Source: Streptomyces sp. CB02056
GTDB lineage: Bacteria > Actinomycetota > Actinomycetes > Streptomycetales > Streptomycetaceae
Length of the DNA stretch: 64,000 nt
Direction of reading: 5' to 3'
Assembly: GCF_001905545.1 (NCBI RefSeq)
Contig: NZ_LIPD01000008.1
Span: 248,001-312,000, forward strand
Numbering within the stretch: position 1 is the stretch's first letter; each line of letters opens with the position of its first letter. The notes beneath the pieces were generated by a model, which had not been told where the DNA came from, did not search any database, and saw nothing but the letters and a program-made list of their open reading frames with translations. This document shows positions 11,000 to 27,531 of the stretch, piece by piece. The position numbers and the translations under genes were made by a program.

Positions 11000-12609
11000 A
11001 CAATGCCCCGGTGCCCGACGGGCGGACGGTGGTCCGTGCCCTGGTGGCGCTCAAGCTGCGGCTGCTGCGCAACGGGCTGCGGCGCAGCCCCGGCCGGACC
11101 ACCGTCTACGTGATCGGCGGCGTCGCGGGCCTGGCCCTCGCGGCCGGTGTCGCCGTCGCCATGACCGCGCTGAACGGGCGCTACGCGGGCTCCGGGGACG
11201 CCGGGGTGGTGCTGCTCGGCGTGCTGACCCTGAGCTGGGCCGCGCTGCCGCTGTTCCTCTTCTCCAGCGACGAGAGCGCCGACCCGACCCGGCTGACCAT
11301 GCTGCCGCTGCGCCCCGGCCCGCTGCTGCGCGGCACCCTGCTGGCCGCGCTGATCGGACCGGGGCCGCTGGTCAGCCTGGTGCTGGTGACCGCCGCGGTG
11401 CTGGCCGGCGCGACCGGCGGCGCCTCGGCCGCGGTCGCGGTGCTCAGCGTGCCGCTCGCGCTGCTCTGCCTGGTCACGCTCTCCCGGGCGGTCGCGGCGG
11501 GCAACGCCCGGATGCTCTCCAGCCGGCGCGGCAAGGACTTCGCGATCTTCGGCGGCCTGGCCTTCGCCCTCCTGGTGCAGGTCGCCAACGTCGGCTCGCA
11601 GAGCATCCTCGGCCGCCGGGGCGGGCCGATCGACCTCAGCCCGCTCAAGCCGATCGCCTCCGTGCTGCGCTGGATCCCGCCGATCAGCGCGGCGGACGCG
11701 CCGCGCACCGCCGGCGAGGGCCGGTACGGGCTGGCGCTGCTCCAGCTCGCCGCGGCCGCCGCGCTGCTGGCGCTGCTGCTGCGCTGGTGGCGGCGGAGCC
11801 TGCAGGAGCTGATGGTGACCGCCGACTCCTCCACCCTGGAGGTCGCCCGCGGGGTGCAGGACTCGCGCGGCTGGCGGTTCCTGCCCCAGGGCCGGACCGG
11901 CGCGGTGATGCAGCGGCACCTGCGGTACGCCTGGCGCGAGCCGCGGGCCAAGGCGGCGCTGTTCACCAGCATCGGGATGACGCTGGTGATCTGCGTGCTG
12001 TCGATGGTCCAGGGCTGGGCGAGCGTCTACCTGCTGGCGATGACCGGGGTGTTCCTCGGGCTGCAGATGCTCAACCTGTTCGGTATGGACGGCTCGGCGT
12101 TCTGGATGGTCGCCGCCACCCTGCGCACCCCGGCCGACGCCCGCTCCGAGCTGCGCGGCCGGGCGTACGCGGTGCTGTCGTACGCCGTCCCCGTGACGCT
12201 GCTGCTCGGGCTGGTCCTGGCGGCCGTCACCGGCCGGTGGAGCGAGCTGCCGTCCGCGCTCGGCCTGGCGCTGACGCTGCTCGGCTGCGGGATCGCGCTG
12301 GGCGCGATGTTCAGCGTCCTGGCGCCGTACACCATGCCGGCCGACAGCAACCCGATGCGCAACGCCGCCCCGGGCCAGGGCGGGCTGATCCTGCTCAACC
12401 AGTTCGGCTCGATGCTCGGCGTCGCCCTGCTGGCGCTGCCGGTCGGCGGCTACCTCGCCTGGGCCCTGGTCTCCGACGGCCCGAGCTGGCCGGTGCTGCT
12501 GGTCGGCCCGCTGTACGGCGCCCTGGTCGCGGCCCTCGGCGTCCGCCTCGCGGCGGCCCGCCTGCTGGACCGCACCCCGGAGATCCTCGCCAAGGCCGTC
12601 GAGCGCTGA
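10996..12609 (+). CDS. ABC-2 type transporter permease
   Basis: Membrane partner of the preceding ATPase. The GTG start at 10996 lies inside the ATPase stop (GTGA). The 537 aa show around a dozen hydrophobic segments, beginning with TVYVIGGVAGLALAAGVAVA, in two blocks around a polar cytoplasmic loop (STLEVARGVQDSRGWRF). This layout matches the large actinobacterial ABC-2 permeases that work with a single ATPase. No substrate-specific feature is visible. Confidence 0.88.
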   Translation: MNNAPVPDGRTVVRALVALKLRLLRNGLRRSPGRTTVYVIGGVAGLALAAGVAVAMTALNGRYAGSGDAGVVLLGVLTLSWAALPLFLFSSDESADPTRLTMLPLRPGPLLRGTLLAALIGPGPLVSLVLVTAAVLAGATGGASAAVAVLSVPLALLCLVTLSRAVAAGNARMLSSRRGKDFAIFGGLAFALLVQVANVGSQSILGRRGGPIDLSPLKPIASVLRWIPPISAADAPRTAGEGRYGLALLQLAAAAALLALLLRWWRRSLQELMVTADSSTLEVARGVQDSRGWRFLPQGRTGAVMQRHLRYAWREPRAKAALFTSIGMTLVICVLSMVQGWASVYLLAMTGVFLGLQMLNLFGMDGSAFWMVAATLRTPADARSELRGRAYAVLSYAVPVTLLLGLVLAAVTGRWSELPSALGLALTLLGCGIALGAMFSVLAPYTMPADSNPMRNAAPGQGGLILLNQFGSMLGVALLALPVGGYLAWALVSDGPSWPVLLVGPLYGALVAALGVRLAAARLLDRTPEILAKAVER

Positions 12610-12702
12610 ACCGCTCTCCCGTCGGTCCCCGCCGCCGCTCCGGCATCATGGGCAGGAGGAGCCGGGCCGTCGTGGCACCGTCGAGGAGAGCAGGGACACA
12701 CC

Positions 12703-13974
12703 GTGGGCGAGCGCGCGCAGCAGGCCGGGACCGCCGGACCGCTGCTGGAGCAGGCGGTGCGGTCGGTGGTGACGGCGCCGGAGGAGGCGCTGGACCTCGC
12801 CCTGGACACCGGGGCCTCGCTGCTGGCCGCCTCGGCCGGGCAGTGGCCGGAGGTCGGCCGGGCGCTGCTCGGGTACGCGGACACGGCCGTCGGCCGCTGC
12901 TGGTCCGCCGGGTGGCGGCCGGCCGACCTGGCCCGGGTGGTGCGGCGCGAGCTGAAGCCCGTCCACCTGGCCCTCGCGGTGGACCTGATCGCCGCCGAGG
13001 GCCGCCGCCACCCCGCGGCCGCCCTGGACCGGCGCTGGCTGGAGCAGCTGCGCGAGCTGGAGGCCGAGGTGTGGTGGTCCGGCGACGACGAGTACCTCGG
13101 CGCCTTCGCCGACCGGCACCGGCTGGACCGCTTCGCGCTCGCCACCGCCGCCCTGGAGCTGCTGCGCACCTGGGGCCGGCTGCCGCCGATCGCCCCGGTG
13201 GGGCCCGCCCCCGGGCAGGCGGTGCGGCCGCAGCACGCGGGGCCGGTGAGCGGCGAGCCGCGGATGCTGGCGCGGATCCGGGCGCTGCTGGCCAAGGCCG
13301 AGTCCACCGAGTACCCGGAGGAGGCCGAGGCGCTGACCGCCAAGGCCCAGCAGCTGATGGCCCAGCACAGCATCGACGACGCGCTGCTGGCCGCGTCCGG
13401 TGCCGACCGCGACACCCCGGCGGCGCTGCGGATCGGGGTGGACAACCCGTACGAGGGCCCCAAGACGATGCTGCTGGACGCGGTCGCGGCGGCCAACCGG
13501 TGCCGGGTGGTGTGGGCGAAGGAGTTCGGCTTCTGCACCGTGGTCGGCTTCGACGGCGACCTGGACGGCGTCGAGCTGCTCTACACCTCGCTGCTGGTGC
13601 AGGCCACCCACGCGCTCAACAAGGCGGGCTCCCGCAAGGACTCGCGCAGCAAGGCGTTCCGGCAGTCCTTCCTGGTCGCGTACGCGGCGCGGATCCGCGA
13701 GCGGCTGACCGCCGCGACCGAGCGCGCCACCAGCGCCGCCGCGGCCGGACGGCACCTGCGCGAGGACGGCACCGAGGAGCAGCTGCTGCCCGACGCGCGG
13801 CTGCTGCCCGCGCTCGCCGCCCGCTCCGAGGCGGTGGACCAGGAGATCGGCCGGCTGTTCCCGAAGCTGGTCTCGCAGCGGGTGCGGGTCAGCGACGGCG
13901 TGGGCTGGGCGGCCGGACGCGCCGCCGCCGACCGGGCCGCGCTGCACGGGCGCGCCGGGGCGATCCGCCGGTAG
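12703..13974 (+). CDS. DUF2786 domain protein
   Basis: The 423-aa soluble protein has an Ala/Leu-rich helical N-terminal half and, from RMLARIRALLAKAEST to AQQLMAQHSIDDALL, the DUF2786 helical domain. A conserved C-terminal domain follows (NKAGSRKDSRSKAFRQSF). Homologues occur in actinomycetes and phages; no activity is established as far as I know. The GTG start at 12703 has GGAGAG about 15 nt upstream and GGGA closer. It stands 93 bp after the ABC permease. Confidence 0.8.
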   Translation: MGERAQQAGTAGPLLEQAVRSVVTAPEEALDLALDTGASLLAASAGQWPEVGRALLGYADTAVGRCWSAGWRPADLARVVRRELKPVHLALAVDLIAAEGRRHPAAALDRRWLEQLRELEAEVWWSGDDEYLGAFADRHRLDRFALATAALELLRTWGRLPPIAPVGPAPGQAVRPQHAGPVSGEPRMLARIRALLAKAESTEYPEEAEALTAKAQQLMAQHSIDDALLAASGADRDTPAALRIGVDNPYEGPKTMLLDAVAAANRCRVVWAKEFGFCTVVGFDGDLDGVELLYTSLLVQATHALNKAGSRKDSRSKAFRQSFLVAYAARIRERLTAATERATSAAAAGRHLREDGTEEQLLPDARLLPALAARSEAVDQEIGRLFPKLVSQRVRVSDGVGWAAGRAAADRAALHGRAGAIRR

Positions 13975-14087
13975 GCGCTCACGCCCCGGCGGTCCCCCGG
14001 CCGACCCGCGCAAGATCCACAGGAGTCGCCCCGCCTCCCGGGGGACCTGATAGAACGTAGTCCGCCACGAACAAAGGGGGGCTCGAC

Positions 14088-15200
14088 GTGACGGAACCGG
14101 CGGCGGAGTCGGGGTACCGGGACCGGGTGCGCGGAACGCTGCTCGGCGGAGCGATCGGCGACGCGCTGGGCTGGCCGGTGGAGTTCCAGCAGCTCCACCA
14201 GATCCAGGACCGGTACGGGCCGCAGGGCGTGACCACACTGCCGGCCGGGTCCGGGCCGGTCGAGGTCACCGACGACACCCAGATGACGCTGTTCACCGCC
14301 GAGGGCCTGATCCGCGGCTTCGTCCGCGGCTGGACGGGCGGCGGCGGCTCGGTGCCGGAGGCCGTGCACGGCGCCTACCGGCGCTGGCTGCGCACCCAGT
14401 TCCAGGACGCGCCGGACACCGGGCCGCAGCCCCGCCCGTACGACGGCTGGCTGCTGAGCCGGCCCTTCCTGTACGCGCGGCGGGCGCCGGGCAACGCCTG
14501 CCTGAGCGGGGTGTCCGAGCACCCGGTGTTCGAGGCGCCGTCCGCGATCGGGCTGACCGGGCCGATCAACCCGGGTTCCAAGGGCTGCGGCACGGTGATG
14601 CGCTCGGCGCCGTTCGGGCTGGCCCGGCTGGGCGTCGAGCAGTCCTTCGGGCTGGCGGTGCAGTGCGCCCAGCTCACCCACGGCCACCCGACCGGCTACC
14701 TCGCGGCGGGCGCCTTCGCGGCGCTGGTCGAGCGGCTCGCCCACGGCACCGAGCCGTGGGCGGCGGTCGGCGAGACGGTGGAGCAGATCCGCGAGCTGCC
14801 GAGCTCCAAGGAGACCGTCCAGGCGCTGGCCCGGGCGGTGCGGCTGGCCCAGGAGGCCGAGCCCGCGGCGGAGACGGTGGAGCGGGTCGGGCTCGGCTGG
14901 ATCGCCGAGGAGTGCCTGGCCATCGCCGTGTACTCGCTGCTGGCGGCCACCCTGGACCCCGACCCGGTGCGCACCGCGCTGCTGCTGTCGGTGAACCACT
15001 CCGGGGACAGCGACTCGACCGGCGCGGTCTGCGGCAACCTGGTCGGGGCGGCGTACGGCGCCGCGGCGCTGCCCGCCGAGTGGGCCGGGGCGGTCGAGGG
15101 CCGGGCGGAGCTGCGGCAGGTCGCGGACGACCTGCTGGTGCTGTTCGGCAGCCGCGACCCCCGGCACCCGGCGCTCGGCGGGCGCTACCCGGCCTGGTGA
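14088..15200 (+). CDS. ADP-ribosylglycohydrolase family protein (first of two)
   Basis: Predicted Mg-dependent hydrolase that removes ADP-ribose or related groups. LGGAIGDALGWPVEF opens the all-helical fold, VTDDTQMTLF supplies the first metal-binding aspartates, and NHSGDSDSTGA the second set. The 370 aa are a normal length for the DraG/ARH family. The GTG start is at 14088 with AAAGGGGG upstream. Nearby are a second family member and an NAD-dependent sirtuin. The natural substrate is unknown. Confidence 0.9.
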   Translation: MTEPAAESGYRDRVRGTLLGGAIGDALGWPVEFQQLHQIQDRYGPQGVTTLPAGSGPVEVTDDTQMTLFTAEGLIRGFVRGWTGGGGSVPEAVHGAYRRWLRTQFQDAPDTGPQPRPYDGWLLSRPFLYARRAPGNACLSGVSEHPVFEAPSAIGLTGPINPGSKGCGTVMRSAPFGLARLGVEQSFGLAVQCAQLTHGHPTGYLAAGAFAALVERLAHGTEPWAAVGETVEQIRELPSSKETVQALARAVRLAQEAEPAAETVERVGLGWIAEECLAIAVYSLLAATLDPDPVRTALLLSVNHSGDSDSTGAVCGNLVGAAYGAAALPAEWAGAVEGRAELRQVADDLLVLFGSRDPRHPALGGRYPAW

Positions 15201-15236
15201 GCCCGCGGCCCCTCGGACGCCGCCCCGGCCCGTCGG

Positions 15237-16556
15237 CTACTTCGCCAGCGGGTCGGTGACCTGGCCGAGGAACAGCGGCGCCCCGCCCCGGGCGTCCCGG
15301 ATCAGGAACAGGAACGGCCGGTCCAGGTACAGCTGGACCGGCCGGTCGGCGTTCGGCGCCGCCGCCGCCTCGACCCCGGCACCGCTGCCGGCCGCCGCGA
15401 CCGTCCCCTCCTCGTCGACCTCGACGGTGGCCTTCTGCACCACCGTGCCGACGACCAGCGGCTCCTTGGCGATGCCGGTGAGATCGGCCTTGTCGAAGGC
15501 CGAGGAGACGCCGAGCGAGCGCAGCGCGGGGGTGAGCTCCTTCGAGGTGCCGAAGCGGAAGCGCGGCAGCCGGAGGTCGACCGGCCGCTCGGCGAGGGCG
15601 CCGAGGACGCGGTCGAGCTGGGGCTGGTCCAGGCCCTTGGCGAAGGCGGCGAAGCCGCCCTGCGCGGGGACGATCAGGTCCATCACCAGTCCGCCGTCCG
15701 CGTACGGCAGCTCGACGGCCTGCCAGGGCTCGCCGAGGATCCCGCCGGAGCCGTCGGCGTACTTGAACTCCCCGGTCTGCGCCATCGTGGGGACGGCCGG
15801 GGTGGAGCCGTCGAGCTTGTGGAACGGGCGGTCGGCGGTGTGCGAGGGCTTGAAGGCGGCGGCCCACCGGGCCTTCAGGTAGAGCGCGTCGGTGAGCACC
15901 AGCCGGGTGCTCGGGGTGATCGCGTCCCGGCCGAACAGGTCCTTGATCCGGCCGTCGGTGGCCTTCTCCACGGCCGCGTTGACGGTCTTGCGGGCCCCGT
16001 CCGGGTCCTTGGCGAAGTCGGCCTGGTGCACGCCGGTGTCGAAGGCGGCGGCCAGGTCGGCCAGGTAGCCCGGCTCGACGGCCAGGCCCTGCTGCGTCCA
16101 GAGGTCGTCGCTGCGGCGCAGGGTGAGCCGGTCGGTGGCCGGGACCGGCCGGTTCAGCGCGCCGGTGGCGAGCGCGTACTGCCGCGGGTCGAGCTCGGTG
16201 TGCAGGGCCTTGGCCAGTTCCCCGGCGGTGGCGCCGCGGGCGCCGGGCAGCAGCATCGCGAGCAGGGTGGCCAGGCCGGACGGCGAGACCACGAGGTTGC
16301 CGCCGGCGGCGTCCGGCTGGGCGGTCAGGGCGTGCAGGAGGTCGAGGCCGAAGGCGTCGGTGGCGGCCGCGGTGGCGGCCACCTGCGCCGGGTCGACGGC
16401 CGGGCGGCTCGCGGGCGCGGCCGCCCGGAGCTCCACGGGTGCGGCGGCTCCGGTGCCGCCGCAGCCGGCGAGCAGCGGCGTGGCGAGCGCGGCCGCGAGG
16501 AGCAGCGCCGCCGGGCGGCGGAGAGTGCGACGGGTTCCGGTGCTGCGGTTCGTCAT
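15237..16556 (-). CDS. Serpin family lipoprotein (serine protease inhibitor)
   Basis: A secreted, probably membrane-anchored serpin of 439 aa. The N-terminus is a lipoprotein signal with lipobox LLAGC. The serpin core includes TDALYLKARWAAAFKPS (strand 3A region) and a hinge of VDEEGTVAAAGSGAG, whose run of small residues is what inhibitory serpins need for loop insertion. DRPFLFLIRDARGGAPLFLG is the usual C-terminal block. The ATG is at 16556 with GAAGGG upstream. The target protease is unknown; the P1 residue cannot be fixed by eye. Its stop faces the preceding plus-strand ADP-ribosylglycohydrolase gene. Confidence 0.92.
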   Translation of the reverse strand: MTNRSTGTRRTLRRPAALLLAAALATPLLAGCGGTGAAAPVELRAAAPASRPAVDPAQVAATAAATDAFGLDLLHALTAQPDAAGGNLVVSPSGLATLLAMLLPGARGATAGELAKALHTELDPRQYALATGALNRPVPATDRLTLRRSDDLWTQQGLAVEPGYLADLAAAFDTGVHQADFAKDPDGARKTVNAAVEKATDGRIKDLFGRDAITPSTRLVLTDALYLKARWAAAFKPSHTADRPFHKLDGSTPAVPTMAQTGEFKYADGSGGILGEPWQAVELPYADGGLVMDLIVPAQGGFAAFAKGLDQPQLDRVLGALAERPVDLRLPRFRFGTSKELTPALRSLGVSSAFDKADLTGIAKEPLVVGTVVQKATVEVDEEGTVAAAGSGAGVEAAAAPNADRPVQLYLDRPFLFLIRDARGGAPLFLGQVTDPLAK

Positions 16557-16603
16557 GGCCCTTCGACGCGCCGCCCCCGGATCGGGTTCCGGCCCGTACG
16601 GCG

Positions 16604-17602
16604 TCAGTCCCAGAGCGCCCCGAGCTCCAGCAGTTCGTCCCGGTGCTCGATCCGCTCCACCCAGTCGGCCGGCCAGGCCGCCTCGCCGTGGTGGGCGCCC
16701 GCGAAGGCGCCGGCCAGGCAGGCGAGGGAGTCGGAGTCGCCGCTGGAGTAGGCGGCCCTCCGGACGGCGGCGACCGGGTCGTCGGGCAGCAGCAGGAAGC
16801 AGAGCAGGCCGGTGCCGAAGGCCTCCTCGGCGACCCAGCCCTCGCCGGTGGCCAGGCAGGGGTCGGCCTCGACGTCGGGGGCGGCGAGGGCGGCCTCCAG
16901 CTGGTCGAGCACCGTGAGGCAGTCGTCCCAGCCGCGGGCGATGACGGCCTGCGGGGAGCTGCCGTACCAGCGGTCGGCGAGGTCGCCGAGCCAGAACTCG
17001 TCGTAGCGCTCGCGGCTCGCCAGCGCGTACGCCCGCAGCACCGCCGGCAGCCCGGCGGGCGGGACGCCCTCGGCCAGCTTGCGGACGGCGTACGCGGTGA
17101 GGTCGCCGGCGGCGAGCGCGGTCGGGTGGCCGTGGGTGAGCGCGGACTGCAGCTGGGCGGCGCCGGAGAGCTGCCGGGCGTCCAGCTCGCGGATCAGCCC
17201 GATCGGGGCGACCCGCATGTTGGCGCCGCAGCCCTTGGAGCCGACGTCGCTGGCCTGCTGCCAGCGCTTCTCGTCGTGGCTGAGCCGCTCGCAGGCGCGC
17301 AGGCAGGTCATGCCGGGGGCGCGGTTGTTCTGCGGGGAGCGCCACCAGTCGACGAACTCCTCGCGGACGGGCCGCACCAGCCGGAGGGGGGTGAGCGGCC
17401 CGCGCGCCAGGGCGGTGCGCAGGCCGCGGCCGAGGGCGAGGGTCATCTGGGTGTCGTCGGTGACCAACGCGGGCTTGGGCAAGGGCAGTTGCCGCCAGTC
17501 CTCGCAGTACTGGGCGATGTGCTCGATCTCGTCGAACTCGGTGCGGTGGCCCAGCGCGTCCCCGATCGCCAGCCCCAGCAGCGCCCCTGTCGCCTTGCCC
17601 AC
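16604..17602 (-). CDS. ADP-ribosylglycohydrolase family protein (second)
   Basis: The 332-aa protein begins GKATGALLGLAIGDALGHRTEF and has VTDDTQMTLALG and YSSGDSDSLACLAGAFAGA, the two metal-binding blocks of the DraG/ARH family. It differs clearly from the copy at 14088 and lacks the Thr-Gly after GDSDS, so it belongs to another subgroup. The GTG at 17602 has GAGAGG about 4 nt upstream and follows the P450 stop by 20 bp, suggesting one transcript. The frame runs open through the P450 gene but has no start with support there. Confidence 0.88.
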   Translation of the reverse strand: MGKATGALLGLAIGDALGHRTEFDEIEHIAQYCEDWRQLPLPKPALVTDDTQMTLALGRGLRTALARGPLTPLRLVRPVREEFVDWWRSPQNNRAPGMTCLRACERLSHDEKRWQQASDVGSKGCGANMRVAPIGLIRELDARQLSGAAQLQSALTHGHPTALAAGDLTAYAVRKLAEGVPPAGLPAVLRAYALASRERYDEFWLGDLADRWYGSSPQAVIARGWDDCLTVLDQLEAALAAPDVEADPCLATGEGWVAEEAFGTGLLCFLLLPDDPVAAVRRAAYSSGDSDSLACLAGAFAGAHHGEAAWPADWVERIEHRDELLELGALWD

Positions 17603-17622
17603 GGCCCTCTCCCCCTCAGTCG

Positions 17623-18837
17623 TCAGACCTCGACCAGCAGCTCCTTGAGCCCCCGGATCACGTAGCCCGGGTTCCACTCGGGCTCGCGGACCAGCCGCAG
17701 GCCCGGCGCCCGCCGCAGCAGGGTGCCGTAGGACTCGGTGAGCTCCAGTCTGGCAAGCGGGGCGCCGAGACAGAAGTGGATTCCGGCGCCGAAGGTGATG
17801 TGCGGGTTGTCGGTGCGGCCGAGGTCGAGGCGGTCCGGGTCGACGAAGCGCTCGGGGTCGCGGTTGGCGGAGCCGAAGAGCAGGGCGATCTCGGCGCCGC
17901 GCGGGACGGTGACGCCGCCCACCTCGATGTCCTCCAGCACCCAGCGCTCGAACATCTGCAGCGGGGTGTCCCAGCGCATCAGTTCCTCGACGGCGGTGGG
18001 CAGCAGTTCGTCCACCGAGCCGCGCAGCCGGGCGAGCTCCCCGGGGTTGCGGAACAGCGCCCACCAGCCGTTGCCGGTGGTGTTGACGGTCGCCTCGTGG
18101 CCGGCGTTGAGCAGCAGCACGCAGGTGGAGATCATCTCCTGCTCGCTGAGCGCGTCGGAGCCCTCCTGGGCCTGGATCAGCGCGCTGATCAGGTCCGAGC
18201 CCGGGGCCGCCCGGCGCTCGCGGATCAGGGTGCGCAGGTAGTCGGAGAACTCGGTGCTGGCGGTGACGGCCCGGCGGGCGGCCTCCTCGCCGGGGTTGAG
18301 CTCGAACATCCCGGTGATGTCGGCGGACCACGGCCGCAGCAGGTGCCGGTCGCCCTCCGGCACGCCGAGCATCTCGGCGATCACGGCGACCGGCAGCGGC
18401 TCGGCGACGGTGGCGATCAGGTCGCCGCCGCCAGCCGCGAGCAGCTCGTCGACCAGCTCGCCGGCCAGCCGCCGCACGGTGGGGCGCAGGCCCTCGACCA
18501 TGCGCGGGGTGAAGGCCTTGGAGACCAGCCGGCGGATCCGGGTGTGGTCGGGGGCCTCCAGGTCCAGCAGCCCGTTGTCGTTGAGGGTGTGGAAGGGCTC
18601 GTGCGCCGGGTCGGGCTCGGGGCGGCCGAACTCCGCGTGGCTGAAGCGGTGGGTGTAGGTGCGGCCCAGCCGGCGGTCGCGCAGCAGGGCGCTGACGTCC
18701 TCGTGGCGGGAGACGAGCCACTGGTTCGTCGGCTCGAAGTACGTCACCGGCGCGTGCTCGCGCAGCTCGGCGTACGCGTCGTACGGGTGGGCCACGAACG
18801 CCGCCGACCAGGGGTCGAACTTCGCCGTCGTCGTCAT
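17623..18837 (-). CDS. Cytochrome P450
   Basis: Soluble class I bacterial P450 of 404 aa, using ferredoxin/reductase partners not present here. The I-helix motif is LLNAGHEATVNTTGN, the K-helix ExxR is EELMR, and the heme loop FGAGIHFCLGAPLAR puts the heme Cys near residue 356. The Glu of AGHEAT replaces the more common Asp and is seen in some actinobacterial families. Substrate unknown; no biosynthetic cluster surrounds it. ATG start at 18837. A downstream ADP-ribosylglycohydrolase gene probably shares its transcript. Confidence 0.93.
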   Translation of the reverse strand: MTTTAKFDPWSAAFVAHPYDAYAELREHAPVTYFEPTNQWLVSRHEDVSALLRDRRLGRTYTHRFSHAEFGRPEPDPAHEPFHTLNDNGLLDLEAPDHTRIRRLVSKAFTPRMVEGLRPTVRRLAGELVDELLAAGGGDLIATVAEPLPVAVIAEMLGVPEGDRHLLRPWSADITGMFELNPGEEAARRAVTASTEFSDYLRTLIRERRAAPGSDLISALIQAQEGSDALSEQEMISTCVLLLNAGHEATVNTTGNGWWALFRNPGELARLRGSVDELLPTAVEELMRWDTPLQMFERWVLEDIEVGGVTVPRGAEIALLFGSANRDPERFVDPDRLDLGRTDNPHITFGAGIHFCLGAPLARLELTESYGTLLRRAPGLRLVREPEWNPGYVIRGLKELLVEV

Positions 18838-18927
18838 CGGTCGATCACTCCAGGCCAGAGGGGGGAAGCCGGAAGGATCATCGTACGCACGCGGTACGTC
18901 CGGGAATATGACCCTTCCGGCCCCTGC

Positions 18928-19668
18928 TCAGGCCCGCTCCAGGACAAGTCGGCGCACCAGCTCCGGGAGCGCCTGGGAGATCGGCTCCCGGATCACCTCG
19001 GCCGCGGCCCCGTCGTACGGCGTCGGCTCGCCGTTCACGATGATCAGCTCCGCCCCGCTCCTCACCGCGTCGAGCGGCAGCGCCGCCACCGGGAACACCT
19101 GGAGGCTGGTGCCGACCGCGATGAACACGTCGCAGGCCCGAACGATCGCGTCGGCCTGCCCGAGCACCTCCGGGTCGAGGTTCTCGCCGAACATCACCAC
19201 GCGCGGCTTCAGGATCCCCCCGCAGGCCCGGCACGCCGGGTCCGGCTCCCCCGCCTCGACCCGCGCCAGCGCCTCCGCCATCGGCCCGACCACCCGGCAG
19301 CGCAGGCACTGCGTCTCCCGGGCCGTGCCGTGCAGTTCGAGCACCTTGCGGGCGGGCAGCCCGGACTTCTGGTGCAGCCCGTCGATGTTCTGGGTGAGCA
19401 CCCGCAGCGGCAGACCGGAGCGCTCCAGGTCGACCAGCGCCCGGTGCCCGGCGTTCGGCTCGGCGGCCAGTGCGCCCGTCTCCAGCCGCATCCGCCAGGC
19501 CCGCCGGCGCACCTGCGGATCGTCCCGGTACGGCCCGATGGTGACCAGCTCCTCGGCCGACGGGTCCTTCTGCCACAGGCCCTGCGGGCCGCGGTAGTCG
19601 GGGATGCCGGAGTCCGTCGAGATGCCCGCGCCGGTGAGCACGGCGATCAGGGGACGCTTCGCGTTCAT
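18928..19668 (-). CDS. Sirtuin, NAD-dependent protein deacylase
   Basis: Removes acyl groups from lysines using NAD. The 246 aa contain GAGIS (residues 13-17), TQNIDGLH near 92-99, catalytic His113 in LELHGTA, and four zinc cysteines as two CxxC pairs (121/124 and 146/149). VGTSLQVFPVA and NGEPTPYD complete the Rossmann fold. The Gln-Asn-Ile-Asp and GxS pattern are those of active class III/U-type bacterial sirtuins. ATG at 19668. No Tyr/Arg pair of desuccinylases is obvious (RRRAWRMR lies where it would be). Confidence 0.93.
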   Translation of the reverse strand: MNAKRPLIAVLTGAGISTDSGIPDYRGPQGLWQKDPSAEELVTIGPYRDDPQVRRRAWRMRLETGALAAEPNAGHRALVDLERSGLPLRVLTQNIDGLHQKSGLPARKVLELHGTARETQCLRCRVVGPMAEALARVEAGEPDPACRACGGILKPRVVMFGENLDPEVLGQADAIVRACDVFIAVGTSLQVFPVAALPLDAVRSGAELIIVNGEPTPYDGAAAEVIREPISQALPELVRRLVLERA

Positions 19669-19756
19669 ACCCCGGACGGTACGGGCGGCGGCCCGGCCCC
19701 GGCCACCGAAATTCCGGGGGCGCCGGCCCCGCGAACGCCCCGGCCCGGGAAACGCC

Positions 19757-19791
19757 GAAGGGCCCGGAGGCTTGATGCCTCCGGGCCCTTC
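19757..19791 (-). terminator. Terminator of the initiator tRNA gene
   Basis: A perfect 15-bp stem (GAAGGGCCCGGAGGC, 5-nt loop) lies 7 bp beyond the tRNA 3' end on the leftward strand. Confidence 0.8.
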
Positions 19792-19798
19792 TTCTTTG

Positions 19799-19872
19799 TA
19801 GCGGGGACAGGATTTGAACCTGCGACCTCTGGGTTATGAGCCCAGCGAGCTACCGAGCTGCTCCACCCCGCG
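19799..19872 (-). tRNA. tRNA-Met (CAT), initiator type
   Basis: The reverse strand folds as a tRNA starting CGCGGGGTGGAGCAGC with a CAT anticodon in CTCATAA. Three consecutive G:C pairs in the anticodon stem (GGG/CCC) and an unpaired 1-72 position (C and T) are initiator-tRNA features. CCA is not encoded. A second CAT tRNA at 43105 has a normal 1-72 wobble pair and is the elongator. Confidence 0.93.
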
Positions 19873-20009
19873 TCGGTAAACACGACTCTACGCGACTTCC
19901 GCCGAATGACCTAATCGGCTTCCGTCCGCCCCCTGAAGGCTCCCCGCCGCCCCCGGCGGGTCCGGCTGCCCGGCCCGCCCCGAAGGCCCCTGACGGCCCC
20001 CGGGAACGC

Positions 20010-20047
20010 CGCAGGGCGGCCACCCCGTGAGGGGTGACCGCCCTGCG
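20010..20047 (-). terminator. Terminator of the rpoBC operon
   Basis: Stem of 10 bp (CGCAGGGCGG) plus 6 more pairs after one mismatch, GTGA loop, 16 bp after the rpoC stop. Confidence 0.85.
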
Positions 20048-20062
20048 TCAGTGACGCGCGAC

Positions 20063-23956
<3,894 letters not shown>

Positions 23957-24020
23957 TGGTCGTCAAGCCCTCTTTCGTAAGTCGAGAGTCGTTCATGTGG
24001 TCTGAGGGGGGCCTGGGGGC

Positions 24021-24046
24021 GGGCCGGCCGCTGCTGCGGCCGGCCC
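24021..24046 (-). other. GC-rich hairpin between rpoB and rpoC
   Basis: Perfect 11-bp stem GGGCCGGCCGC with a TGCT loop in the rpoB-rpoC gap, without a T-run. It could be an RNA-processing or partial-termination element that tunes beta to beta' synthesis; function not established. Confidence 0.55.
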
Positions 24047-24054
24047 AACCTCCG

Positions 24055-27531
<3,477 letters not shown>

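Noticed and set aside
15237..17345. A single serpin/ADP-ribosylglycohydrolase fusion frame
   Set aside because: The open frame continues through the antisense-phase of the neighbouring gene by composition only. The serpin has its own lipoprotein signal and start at 16556.
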